Positions 1 to 9,426 of a stretch of DNA of 64,000 nt are shown here, piece by piece. The stretch spans positions 1,473,501 through 1,537,500 of the forward strand of contig NZ_CP015164.1 in the NCBI RefSeq assembly GCF_001766235.1, read 5' to 3'. This DNA is from Acetobacter ascendens (GTDB lineage: Bacteria; Pseudomonadota; Alphaproteobacteria; Acetobacterales; Acetobacteraceae). Each line of letters starts with the position of its first letter. Position 1 is the stretch's first letter. A model generated the notes under the pieces. That model saw only the letters and a list, made by a program, of their open reading frames with translations, was not told the origin of the DNA and did not search any database. The position numbers and the translations under genes were made by a program.

Positions 1-440
1 AATGTCTTCGTATGTGTCCCATACAATGCCTCTGGGCCTGTTCTGTCGCAGATAGTTCCAGACGTTTTCTATGGTGTTGAACTGCAGGCTATAGGGAGAG
101 ATCGTGAGCAGACGGATGTTACCAGGGACGGTCAGCATCGTGCTGGACTGGTACCAGCTGCCCCATCACGAATGAGGACGGCCACAACTTCTGGCTCGAC
201 TTGGGCGCTGATTTTCTGGAGATGAAGACTCATCATCCGCGTGTTCACTCCAGACGGCACCCCTGCTCAGGCAGATGGTCTCAAAAAGCCACGTAGACTA
301 ACAACGATTGTTCTGCATCATTTCCGGACGCGAGCCGACAGGCGCCCAAAGGCGGGCGTGAGTTCCCTGCCCCCGGCCTTGCCCTGATACCGCATCTCTA
401 TTGTCCTGCCGGCGGTGTTGATTTTCACCGAGAGAACTGA
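1..440 (-). pseudogene. IS630-family transposase remnant, running off the window edge
   Basis: Conceptual translation of the minus strand gives broken pieces of an IS630-type DDE transposase. A segment ending in WAPVGSRP lies upstream, a segment containing LIRDGAAG (usually DGAGWH) lies in the middle, and a C-terminal piece contains SPYSLQFNTIENVWNYLR, the family's P-Y-S-P-x-L-N-P-x-E-x-x-W motif with its catalytic Glu. The pieces sit in different frames with in-frame stops, so the gene is dead. The 3' end continues beyond base 1. Confidence 0.7.
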
Positions 441-482
441 TGGCGTAGACAACTCGCAGTGTCCTAAAAGGATACTAAAAAG

Positions 483-750
483 TTGACTGTCCAGATGAAG
501 GAAACCATGATGTATCGCTTAGTCCGCATCGGCATGGATACCTCGAAAAAAGTGTTCCATATCCACGGCATAGATGCCGAAAAGCGGGGTGTGCTGAGCC
601 GGAGACTGAGCCGACATCAGATGATCGGTTTTTTCGAGAAACGTCTACCGACAATGATTAGCATTGAAGCCTGTGGTGCCTCCCATCACTAGGCCAGAAC
701 CCTTGGCGCACTCCGCCATGAGATGCGGGTGATGACGCCACAGCTTGTCA
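483..750 (+). pseudogene. IS110-family transposase N-terminal fragment
   Basis: The reading frame encodes the N-terminal RuvC-like part of an IS110 transposase: IGMDTSKKVFHIHGIDA followed by SIEACGASHH. An in-frame TAG at 690-692 interrupts it, and the family sequence resumes directly after (ARTLGALRHEMRVMTPQLV) before a second stop near 750. Only about 90 of the usual 330-400 residues remain. It is non-functional debris lying between other IS remnants. Confidence 0.8.
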
Positions 751-759
751 GATAGACTT

Positions 760-1085
760 GTAACGATTTTGTGCCGGTCGTCTGAGCGTTTTAAGCTCGT
801 ATCAGGAGACCGACGAGACCATGAAACATACGGAAGAATTTCGCAGTATCAGTCGACTGATCTGACAGCGCCTAAAGCACAGACGAACCTCGCTCGGAAG
901 AATGAGCGCCTTCGTCTGGAAAACCGTGTCCTGTGGGAGGAAAGAGAAATATTAAAAACGATCTCGGGAGTATGCTCGCCAGTGCGGCATAGAAACAGGT
1001 CGTGCTATTGATCCAGAACAGGAGGGCATGTTCCAAAGCCTGAAGCAGGTTCGCCACTCAGTCAGAACGGATCACCTCAATCAGC
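760..1085 (+). pseudogene. IS3-family OrfA remnant
   Basis: An ATG at 821 begins MKHTEEF, as IS3 OrfA proteins commonly do, but the frame stops after 14 codons. Another frame then gives NERLRLENRVLWEEREILK, the leucine-zipper end of IS3 OrfA. The intervening helix-turn-helix part is deleted or shifted. I cannot find the OrfB integrase. The end of the remnant is approximate. Confidence 0.6.
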
Positions 1086-1225
1086 ACTCGGTCGTAGGTA
1101 CAGGTCAGTATTTAAACTAAGCTAGTATAAGCACCTAGCGTTATTTTTATAAAGAGATGTAAGAGGAGCAAGAAATTTACCATACCTGAAAAAATGTCTA
1201 TTTTCTGCGCTTTTTCAGAATAATT

Positions 1226-1315
1226 TGGCGGATGGGGTGGGATTCGAACCCACGGTACGGTTCCCCGCACGCTGGTTTTCAAGACCAGTTCCTTAAACCA
1301 CTCGGACACCCATCC
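1226..1315 (-). tRNA. tRNA-Ser (anticodon TGA)
   Basis: Read on the minus strand this is a 90-nt class II tRNA. A 7-bp acceptor stem GGATGGG/CCCATCC is followed by discriminator G and an encoded CCA. The anticodon loop is CTTGAAA (anticodon TGA), a long variable arm follows, and the T-arm is GTGGG-TTCGAAT-CCCAC. The long variable arm and the TGA anticodon identify a serine tRNA reading UCN codons. It lies between the IS debris and efp; tRNA genes are frequent integration boundaries, but I see no integrase next to it. Confidence 0.95.
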
Positions 1316-1474
1316 TCATGTCATCCATCTGAGGACCTGCCGCCTTATAAACAGGATATGGCCACCCTGTCCAGCGGGAGAAAACACGATATATCAAGTG
1401 CAGCAAACTTGCTCTTCGGGCGTCAGGCTTGTACAAGCCCCATCCTTAATGGACATTCCTTTCAGGGACGAATT

Positions 1475-2041
1475 ATGAAACAGCAGGCAAACCTGATCCG
1501 CGCCGGTCAGGTGATTGAGCATGATGGCCGCCGCTGGACGGTGCTGAAACAGCAGATCATCACCCCCGGCAAGGGCGGAGCATTTATTCAGGTTGAAATG
1601 CGCGACCTGAAAACCGGCAACAAAACCAACGAACGCTGGCGTACCGCTGATAGCGTTGAACGCTTGATGACGGAAGACAAGGAATACCTGTATTCCTACA
1701 CCGATGGCGAACTGCTGGTTCTGATGGACCCCGAAACCTATGATCAGCTGACCGTTCCTGTGGATCTGCTGGGTGATCAGGCCCCGTTCATTCAGGATAA
1801 CATGACCATCAACCTGCATCTGATTGAAGGTGACCCGGTGGGTATTGATCTGCCGCCGCAGGTTACGCTGGAAGTTGTGGAAGCTGATCCGGTTGTAAAA
1901 GGCCAGACAGCATCTTCCTCCTACAAACCTGCAAAACTTTCCAATGGTGTAAAAACCATGGTGCCGCCCTTTATTGAATCGGGTGAACGTATTGTGGTTC
2001 GGACGGAAGACGGTTCCTACGTCGAACGCGCCAAAGACTGA
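1475..2041 (+). CDS. efp: Translation elongation factor P
   Basis: EF-P binds the ribosome between the P and E sites and relieves stalling on polyproline stretches. The product from this ATG is 188 residues, the usual EF-P length, with KOW-like, central OB and C-terminal OB domains. The loop PGKGGA places the modifiable lysine at about residue 33, which in many bacteria is beta-lysylated by EpmA. The frame is open further upstream through the tRNA, but the AGGGA 5-9 bases before 1475 and the family length support this start. It is followed by the suhB-type gene on the same strand with a 39-bp gap, so they are probably co-transcribed. Confidence 0.96.
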   Translation: MKQQANLIRAGQVIEHDGRRWTVLKQQIITPGKGGAFIQVEMRDLKTGNKTNERWRTADSVERLMTEDKEYLYSYTDGELLVLMDPETYDQLTVPVDLLGDQAPFIQDNMTINLHLIEGDPVGIDLPPQVTLEVVEADPVVKGQTASSSYKPAKLSNGVKTMVPPFIESGERIVVRTEDGSYVERAKD

Positions 2042-2080
2042 TCCCTTCCGTTTTTCTCTCCAGAGCAGGACAAAACTACA

Positions 2081-2917
2081 GTGGCCATGCGTCTCTCCCC
2101 CGTCATGATGGTGATGCAAACAGCAGCCCAGAAGGCGGCCAAGCGTCTCCTGCGCGATTTTAACGAAGTCGAGCAGCTTCAAGTCAGCATCAAAGGGCCG
2201 GGAGACTTTGTTTCCCAAGCTGATCTGCGTGCAGAACAGACCCTGCGGGAAGAGCTGGAACGCGCCCGCCCCGGCTATGCCTTCTTTATGGAAGAATCCG
2301 GCAAATCCGGCAGCGATAACTGGACATGGCGTTGGGTGGTAGACCCGCTGGATGGCACCACCAACTTCCTACACGGTATTCCGCACTGGGCTATTTCCAT
2401 TGGCTTGCAGCGCCGCCTGCCTGATGGGCGTATCGAGTTGGCCGCAGGGCTGGTTTACAACCCGGCAGCGGGTGAAATGTTCTGGGCAGAAAAAGGCACC
2501 GGCGCCTATCTGAACGAACGGCGTATCCGTGTATCCGCACGACGTGACATGCAGGAATCCCTGTTTGCCACGGGCATTCCGTTCGCCAAGGTGCCTGCAC
2601 GTATGCGCCTGCCGTTTGCGCGTGTGCTGGGTGCCCTTATGCCGCGTGTAGCCGGTGTGCGCCGCTTTGGTGCTGCAGCGCTTGATCTGGCATGGGTAGC
2701 TGCCGGGCGTTACGAAGGGTATTGGGAATTCGGCATCAAACCGTGGGATTGTGCCGCCGGTGCGCTTATCGTGCGCGAAGCTGGTGGGCAGGCGACAGAC
2801 GCCGCAGGCGTTGATCTGGATGATCTGCCTGACGATGTCATGATTGTTGCTGGCAACGGCAACCTGCACAGCAAACTTCTGGAAGTGGTGGCAGATAGCC
2901 TTAAAGACGGCAACTAA
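2081..2917 (+). CDS. suhB: Inositol-1-monophosphatase family protein (SuhB-like)
   Basis: A Mg-dependent, Li-sensitive sugar-phosphate phosphatase of the IMPase/FBPase superfamily. The signature motifs are present: EES near residues 71-73, DPLDGTTNF at about 88-96 and KPWDCAAG near 225, which together form the three-metal active site. Its 278 residues are normal for the family. The start is taken as GTG at 2081 because an AGCAGGA lies 10 bases upstream; an in-frame ATG at 2087 is possible. SuhB homologues can hydrolyse inositol-1-phosphate or related phosphates and also act in rRNA antitermination; the true substrate cannot be read from sequence. Confidence 0.92.
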   Translation: MAMRLSPVMMVMQTAAQKAAKRLLRDFNEVEQLQVSIKGPGDFVSQADLRAEQTLREELERARPGYAFFMEESGKSGSDNWTWRWVVDPLDGTTNFLHGIPHWAISIGLQRRLPDGRIELAAGLVYNPAAGEMFWAEKGTGAYLNERRIRVSARRDMQESLFATGIPFAKVPARMRLPFARVLGALMPRVAGVRRFGAAALDLAWVAAGRYEGYWEFGIKPWDCAAGALIVREAGGQATDAAGVDLDDLPDDVMIVAGNGNLHSKLLEVVADSLKDGN

Positions 2918-2942
2918 CTTTTCTGCCCCAGATTACCATCTA

Positions 2943-2978
2943 AAAAGCCTGCCTCATTAAAGTGAGGCAGGCTTTTTT
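2943..2978 (+). terminator. Rho-independent terminator after suhB
   Basis: A perfect 14-bp inverted repeat (AAAAGCCTGCCTCA / TGAGGCAGGCTTTT) with a 6-base loop ends in a run of T. It would end the efp-suhB transcript; the A-run on the other side would also let it act in reverse. Confidence 0.93.
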
Positions 2979-3049
2979 GTTCTTCATATGTTGCTTTTTG
3001 ATTTCTAGCTCTGGCATTCCGCGCCGGAATAGATCATCTAGTATTTATC

Positions 3050-6007
3050 ATGCAGACATCCTTCCCCTCCGCTTACGATGCCCCAGCACTGGTTGCATAT
3101 AAGGGAGCCTATTCCCTTCTTACGGAAGATGGAGAGGTTCTCCATTTGTCTGCGCAGGATGTTAGGCAAAACCTGCAAAACATGCCTTGTCCGCTTGTTA
3201 TTCATGCCCCCGCATTGGCGCGACGGTTAGATTTACCACCTCCAGGGCAACCAGCACCGTGGCTGGATTTATTAGAGCTATTTGCCTTTGTGCACCCTGC
3301 CACACCTGTGGCCCCTACCCCACGCGGTTTGGCACTGGCCTTGGGTATGCAAGATGAAGATATAGGCGCTGCAGAGGCTGATCTGCTGCCACGTCTTCTT
3401 TCTCTTCTCCTTACCAATCTGGCTCGTCAGAACAGCGGCACAACAGCAGAACATCTTGCTGCCCTGACTGTAAGGCTTGGCCAGGCTGGATGGATCTGGA
3501 GCGGTACAGTTGCCGAAACCTTAGGACTGCATCAAAAACTAACTCCGCAAGGCAAATTACCCGAAACAATGCTGCAACCAGGGGATGCCCTGCGTATCTG
3601 GCGTTTTTTGCCAAAATGGGAGGAAACACCCCTTCCCCCTCCGCCAACATCTTACCCCATTTCCCCCGTCGAGGCACGCGAGCAGCTTACCAAAATGTTG
3701 GGTGAAGATGCCGAAATCCGCGCCGGACAAGCCGACTTCGCATCAGTTGCCACGGGAGCCTTTGAACCACGCAATGTACGTGGAGACCCCGCCATTGTAT
3801 TGGCGGAAGCAGGCACCGGTACCGGCAAAACCCTTGGCTATATTGCCCCCGCCAGCCTTTGGGCGGAACGGAATAAAGGGGCCGTTTGGGTCAGCACCTA
3901 TACGCGCCACCTGCAACGGCAAATTGAGCAGGAAACCCGTAGGCTCTATCCAGATCAAACCACGCATCGACAGCGCGTTGTGTTGCGCAAAGGGCGGGAA
4001 AACTATCTGTGCCTGCTGAACATGGAAGAAGCCGTTAACACTGCGGCCTCTCGCCCTGCCGGTATTACCATAGCCCTTATCATGCTAGCCCGCTGGGGCT
4101 TAGCCACCGCAGATGGAGACCTGTTTGGGGGAGACTTGCCCGGCTGGTTTGGGGATCTGTTCGGCCAAGGGAATCTGATAGGCGTGGCAGACCGGCGCGG
4201 CGAGTGCATTCACGGGGCATGTGCCCATTATCAGCATTGTTTTGTTGAACATTCCATCCGCCGTGCGCGTGAAGCTGATCTGGTTATTGCCAACCATGCT
4301 CTTGTCATGGCGCAGGCGGCCTATGCTCAAGCGGGCATGAGCGATGATGCAGATGAAACGGATGATCCCTCTGCCCCATCCCGCTATATATTTGACGAAG
4401 GCCACCATCTGGCCGATGCCGCAGATAGCGCCTTTTCTGCCGAACTTTCCGGGCTGGAAGCCGCCGAGTTACGGCGTTGGCTACTTGGCGCGGAAGGACG
4501 GCGCTCGCGCGCACGCGGCTTAAAGCGACGCTTGGATGATCTGGTTGTTGGCCACCTAAAACTGGAAACACCCCTAGAAGCTGCTCTTATGGCGGCAACA
4601 GCCCTTCCGGCCCCCGGTTGGTCTTCACGATTAGGGCAAGAACAAGCGGATGAACCACCGCCCCCAGAACCTCCTGAAGATATCTGGCTATTTCCGCTTG
4701 AACCAGAAGCCCCTCAACCGGTTTTGGAAAATCCTACAGAAGTTTTTCTACGGCTCCTGCGGCAGCAGGCTCTTGCCAGAACGCAGGAAGGTGGAAAACA
4801 GCACGTTTATGCTGCCCTTGAATGTGATCTGCACCCTTTGGTTCCAGATCTGGCAGAAGCCGGGCACCTTCTGGCCCGCGCATTAACACGCCTTGTTGAA
4901 CCTTTACGCACCTTGGTGGAACGCCTGCACGCGCGCTTGGAAGAAGACGCCGAAACGCTGGATTCCACAACACGCGGGCGTATAGAAGCCATGACACGCG
5001 CCTTGCGCCGTAGAGCCATCTCTCGGCTGGATGCGTGGATTGCTATGCTAAGCGCACTAGACACACCACCTGAGCCCGATACCACACCTTCCCACGTGCA
5101 CTTCATCCGGGTTGAGCGGCGCGAAAAACAGCGCATGGGAGAACAGGATGTGGGCCTTTACCGCCATTGGCTAGACCCCACCATTCCGTTTGCTGGCATC
5201 ATGGCTATACCCGCACAAGGTATGTTGATTACATCTGCCACCTTGCGTGACCAGCAAACAAACGAACCAGATAGCGATAACGCAGAACAGGCGTGGGAGG
5301 CGGCCGAGGCACGCACCGGGGCTAATCACTTCCCCTCTCCACCTCTGCGCGCCAGCTTGGCCAGCCCGTTTGATTATGCCCGCCAGACGCGCGCCTATAT
5401 TGTAACTGACATAGACAACAGCAGCATTGTTGATCTGGCAGCCGCATTTCGCACGCTTTTCTTGGCATCCGGCGGTGGTGGCTTAGGGCTGTTTACGGCC
5501 ATTTCCCGCTTGCGCGGCGTGTATGATCGTATTACCCCAACACTGGAAGAAAACGGTCTGCCTCTCTACGCTCAACATGTAGATGCGATGGACAACAATA
5601 CGCTCGTAGATATTTTCCGAACGGAAGAACATGCCTGCCTATTAGGCACAGATGCGATGCGAGACGGTGTGGATGTGCCCGGAAATGCGCTACGGTTGGT
5701 TGCCTTTGAGCGTGTGCCGTGGCCCCGGCCAGACATTCTGCACCGTGAACGCCGCATTCATCTTTCTGGAGGTGATCCGAAATCTTTTGATGAACGGATT
5801 GCGCGCCTGCGGTTACGTCAGGCCTTTGGTCGGCTTATTCGCCGCCAATCTGATCGGGGGGTTTTTGTCCTGCTAGACAGGCGGACCCCTACCCGCTTGC
5901 TCAGTGCTTTTCCCGAAGGCGTGGAAGTACGCCGTCTTGGGTTGGCTGATACAGCGCGGGAACTTGCTGCCTTTTTGGCAGATACAGAAAGGGCCGATCA
6001 AAACTGA
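3050..6007 (+). CDS. DinG/XPD-like ATP-dependent DNA helicase
   Basis: A superfamily 2 helicase of the iron-sulfur DinG/YoaA/XPD type, expected to unwind DNA 5' to 3' in repair or replication-conflict processing. Walker A is GTGTGKT at about residues 255-261. The DEAH-type box is DEGH at 449-452. Four cysteines fit the Fe-S cluster: one in ENYLCLLN (about 321) and three in the GECIHGACAHYQHC segment (about 385-398). C-terminal motifs include ITSATLRD and RQAFGRLIRR. The first 200 residues, with a WLDLLELFAFVHP segment, resemble the position of the DnaQ-like exonuclease in some DinG proteins, but I see no acidic catalytic set. At 985 residues it is long for the family. It follows a terminator and is probably its own unit. 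Confidence 0.9.
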   Translation: MQTSFPSAYDAPALVAYKGAYSLLTEDGEVLHLSAQDVRQNLQNMPCPLVIHAPALARRLDLPPPGQPAPWLDLLELFAFVHPATPVAPTPRGLALALGMQDEDIGAAEADLLPRLLSLLLTNLARQNSGTTAEHLAALTVRLGQAGWIWSGTVAETLGLHQKLTPQGKLPETMLQPGDALRIWRFLPKWEETPLPPPPTSYPISPVEAREQLTKMLGEDAEIRAGQADFASVATGAFEPRNVRGDPAIVLAEAGTGTGKTLGYIAPASLWAERNKGAVWVSTYTRHLQRQIEQETRRLYPDQTTHRQRVVLRKGRENYLCLLNMEEAVNTAASRPAGITIALIMLARWGLATADGDLFGGDLPGWFGDLFGQGNLIGVADRRGECIHGACAHYQHCFVEHSIRRAREADLVIANHALVMAQAAYAQAGMSDDADETDDPSAPSRYIFDEGHHLADAADSAFSAELSGLEAAELRRWLLGAEGRRSRARGLKRRLDDLVVGHLKLETPLEAALMAATALPAPGWSSRLGQEQADEPPPPEPPEDIWLFPLEPEAPQPVLENPTEVFLRLLRQQALARTQEGGKQHVYAALECDLHPLVPDLAEAGHLLARALTRLVEPLRTLVERLHARLEEDAETLDSTTRGRIEAMTRALRRRAISRLDAWIAMLSALDTPPEPDTTPSHVHFIRVERREKQRMGEQDVGLYRHWLDPTIPFAGIMAIPAQGMLITSATLRDQQTNEPDSDNAEQAWEAAEARTGANHFPSPPLRASLASPFDYARQTRAYIVTDIDNSSIVDLAAAFRTLFLASGGGGLGLFTAISRLRGVYDRITPTLEENGLPLYAQHVDAMDNNTLVDIFRTEEHACLLGTDAMRDGVDVPGNALRLVAFERVPWPRPDILHRERRIHLSGGDPKSFDERIARLRLRQAFGRLIRRQSDRGVFVLLDRRTPTRLLSAFPEGVEVRRLGLADTARELAAFLADTERADQN

Positions 6008-6025
6008 TCGGCCCTGCCTGAAAAA

Positions 6026-6229
6026 TCAATCTACTTTCAGATTGGTTGCAGCCTGCTTGCCGCGTTCTTCAACCAGATCGAAAGAAACTTTCTGTCCGTC
6101 ATTCAGGCCACGCAAACCCGCTGCCTGCACTGCGGTAATATGCACGAACACATCTTTACCGCCATCATCTGGGGCAATAAAGCCATAACCCTTGGTGGCG
6201 TTAAACCATTTTACTGTACCGGTCGGCAT
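6026..6229 (-). CDS. Cold-shock domain protein (CspA family)
   Basis: A 67-residue single cold-shock domain that binds single-stranded RNA and DNA as an RNA chaperone. It begins [18 protein letters not shown], which contains RNP1 (KGYGFI), followed by VFVHI (RNP2). The start is the ATG at 6229, which gives the standard CspA length; the open frame extends 15 codons further upstream without family similarity. It is convergent with the helicase gene, whose stop lies 18 bases away. Many csp paralogues are constitutive, so cold induction cannot be assumed. Confidence 0.95.
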   Translation of the reverse strand: MPTGTVKWFNATKGYGFIAPDDGGKDVFVHITAVQAAGLRGLNDGQKVSFDLVEERGKQAATNLKVD

Positions 6230-6372
6230 GAGCGGGATAGTCCTTGTTCTTCTCAACGTTTTGTCCTGCAGCACACCGTGTGCAGTTCAGGATATACCCC
6301 ATCCCCCCATGACCAGCCGTAATTGTCAATCATAATTCGATCATCGGCCACAGCAGAAACAGGCTAAAAGCC

Positions 6373-7041
6373 CTATGGGTTTAGATTACTTTTCAGGAAA
6401 GCAACGCTGCGTTCCTGCGCTTCCTGATAAGCTTTGGCATTAAAAGAGCTTCTTTCCGGGCAGCCAAAGCCGTGTCCGGCATCATCGTACACGTAAAGTT
6501 CAACTTCCGGGTGTGCCTGCCGAATGGCGGTAATATCAGTATGCGGAATACTTGCATCCTGTTCACCAAAATGCAGTTCTACCGGGCAACGCGGAGTCTC
6601 ATTCCGACTGGCAGCAATACCAGCCCCATACCAGCCAACAGCCGCGGCAAAATCATCTGTCTTGCACGCAGCTTCCCACGCCAATGTACCGCCCCAGCAA
6701 TAGCCGATAATACCTACCTTACGAGGCTTGAACACAGAGGCGGCTGCCTGAATATCCAGTAATGTTTTGGCAAGCGGAATCTGTGCCCGCAATGCCAAGC
6801 CCTCTTTCACACCTTCTGCTGAATAATCTAGCTCTACTCCACGTTGCACACGGTCAAACAAAGCTGGCGCAATGACGTGGAATCCAGCCTTGGCAAAGTT
6901 TTCGCAAACCTGCCGGATATGGTGGTTCACACCAAAAATTTCCTGAAGCACCACAAGTGTGTAAGGATGATGGCTGCCTTCGGTTTCCCATGCAGAAAAC
7001 TCATGTCCATCCGCAGCCTGAAGTGTAGTGATATGACCCAT
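6373..7041 (-). CDS. Dienelactone hydrolase family protein
   Basis: An alpha/beta-hydrolase of 222 residues. The nucleophile elbow is GYCWGG with Cys-115, and the predicted triad is completed by Asp-162 (EQDAS) and His-190 (AGHGFG). QEIFG near residue 33 carries the glutamate that interacts with the nucleophile in true dienelactone hydrolases. The Cys-Asp-His set is that of carboxymethylenebutenolidase, which opens dienelactones in chloroaromatic catabolism, but no such pathway is nearby, so the natural substrate is unknown. It has a good RBS (GGAGG) and no signal peptide. It is divergent from groES. Confidence 0.9.
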   Translation of the reverse strand: MGHITTLQAADGHEFSAWETEGSHHPYTLVVLQEIFGVNHHIRQVCENFAKAGFHVIAPALFDRVQRGVELDYSAEGVKEGLALRAQIPLAKTLLDIQAAASVFKPRKVGIIGYCWGGTLAWEAACKTDDFAAAVGWYGAGIAASRNETPRCPVELHFGEQDASIPHTDITAIRQAHPEVELYVYDDAGHGFGCPERSSFNAKAYQEAQERSVAFLKSNLNP

Positions 7042-7097
7042 GTGAGCACCTCCTATCTGTTGTCAGGTTACAGCAAATAGAAACTTTATCCACATTC

Positions 7098-7126
7098 CTT
7101 GACTCTGCCTTTGGGCAGACCTATCT
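7098..7126 (+). promoter_or_regulatory. Predicted heat-shock (RpoH-type) promoter of groESL
   Basis: CTTGAC at 7098-7103 and CCTATCT at 7120-7126 are separated by 16 bases. This matches the alphaproteobacterial sigma-32 pattern CTTGAC-N16/17-CYTATNT. The predicted start of transcription falls at the edge of the CIRCE element just downstream. Confidence 0.72.
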
Positions 7127-7132
7127 CCTTTT

Positions 7133-7159
7133 CTGGCACTCCCGAGGTGGGAGTGCTAA
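7133..7159 (+). promoter_or_regulatory. CIRCE operator (HrcA binding site)
   Basis: CTGGCACTC-N9-GAGTGCTAA matches the CIRCE consensus TTAGCACTC-N9-GAGTGCTAA with two mismatches in the left arm. HrcA bound here represses groESL and is itself folded by GroEL, which gives feedback control. It sits between the predicted promoter and groES. Confidence 0.95.
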
Positions 7160-7252
7160 CGTAACGCGGCGTTATGTTACGCGCGACAAAGTGGATGGAG
7201 CTGCTTTCTGTTAAGGGCGCCATCCCAAAAAATGAATGTGGAGCGATCCATA

Positions 7253-7546
7253 ATGACGAAGTTTCGTCCCTTACACGACCGGGTAGTTGTCCGTCGCCTT
7301 GAAGGCGAACAGAAGACCGCTGGCGGAATCATTATTCCTGATACAGCTCAGGAAAAGCCTATGGAAGGCGAAGTGGTTGCAGTTGGTCCGGGTGCCCGGA
7401 ATGAACAGGGCCAGATTGTGGCGCTTGATGTTAAGGCCGGTGACCGTGTCCTGTTCGGCAAATGGTCCGGCACAGAAGTGAAGATCGATGGCGAAGAGCT
7501 GCTGATCATGAAGGAAAGCGACATCATGGGCGTAGTAACCGCCTGA
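7253..7546 (+). CDS. groES: Co-chaperonin GroES
   Basis: The 97-residue heptameric cap of the GroEL folding chamber. [12 protein letters not shown] is at the N-terminus, the mobile loop [18 protein letters not shown] follows, and the sequence ends KESDIMGVV. The ATG at 7253 is chosen because it gives the family's usual [11 protein letters not shown] start; the open frame begins 7 codons earlier. The gene lies in the groES-groEL operon downstream of the CIRCE operator and heat-shock promoter. Confidence 0.97.
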
Positions 7547-7570
7547 TTTTGCGCTGATCCGCATTTTTAA

Positions 7571-9232
<1,662 letters not shown>

Positions 9233-9269
9233 GTCTTAGATTATAACTAAAAAGTCTTTTAAACTGCCT

Positions 9270-9306
9270 AACGGGTGGAGGGATTATATCCCTTCACCCG
9301 TTTTTA
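9270..9306 (+). terminator. Rho-independent terminator after groEL
   Basis: The arms ACGGGTGGAGGGA and TCCCTTCACCCGT pair around a short AT loop and are followed by TTTTTATTT. It marks the end of the groESL operon and of the conserved segment; base composition turns AT-rich immediately beyond. Confidence 0.9.
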
Positions 9307-9426
9307 TTTGTACACGGCTATAATTAAACCTAATGTTTTGATAAAAAGTATTGGATGCTATAAACCTTCGTAAAGATTTTCACGGGCAACTACTTTTATT
9401 ACCCCATTCGTCAGGTGCAGGCAAAA

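Noticed and set aside
1394-2218. 274-codon minus-strand frame opposite efp and suhB
   Set aside because: Antisense shadow of two well-supported genes; His/Phe-rich and without a recognisable domain.
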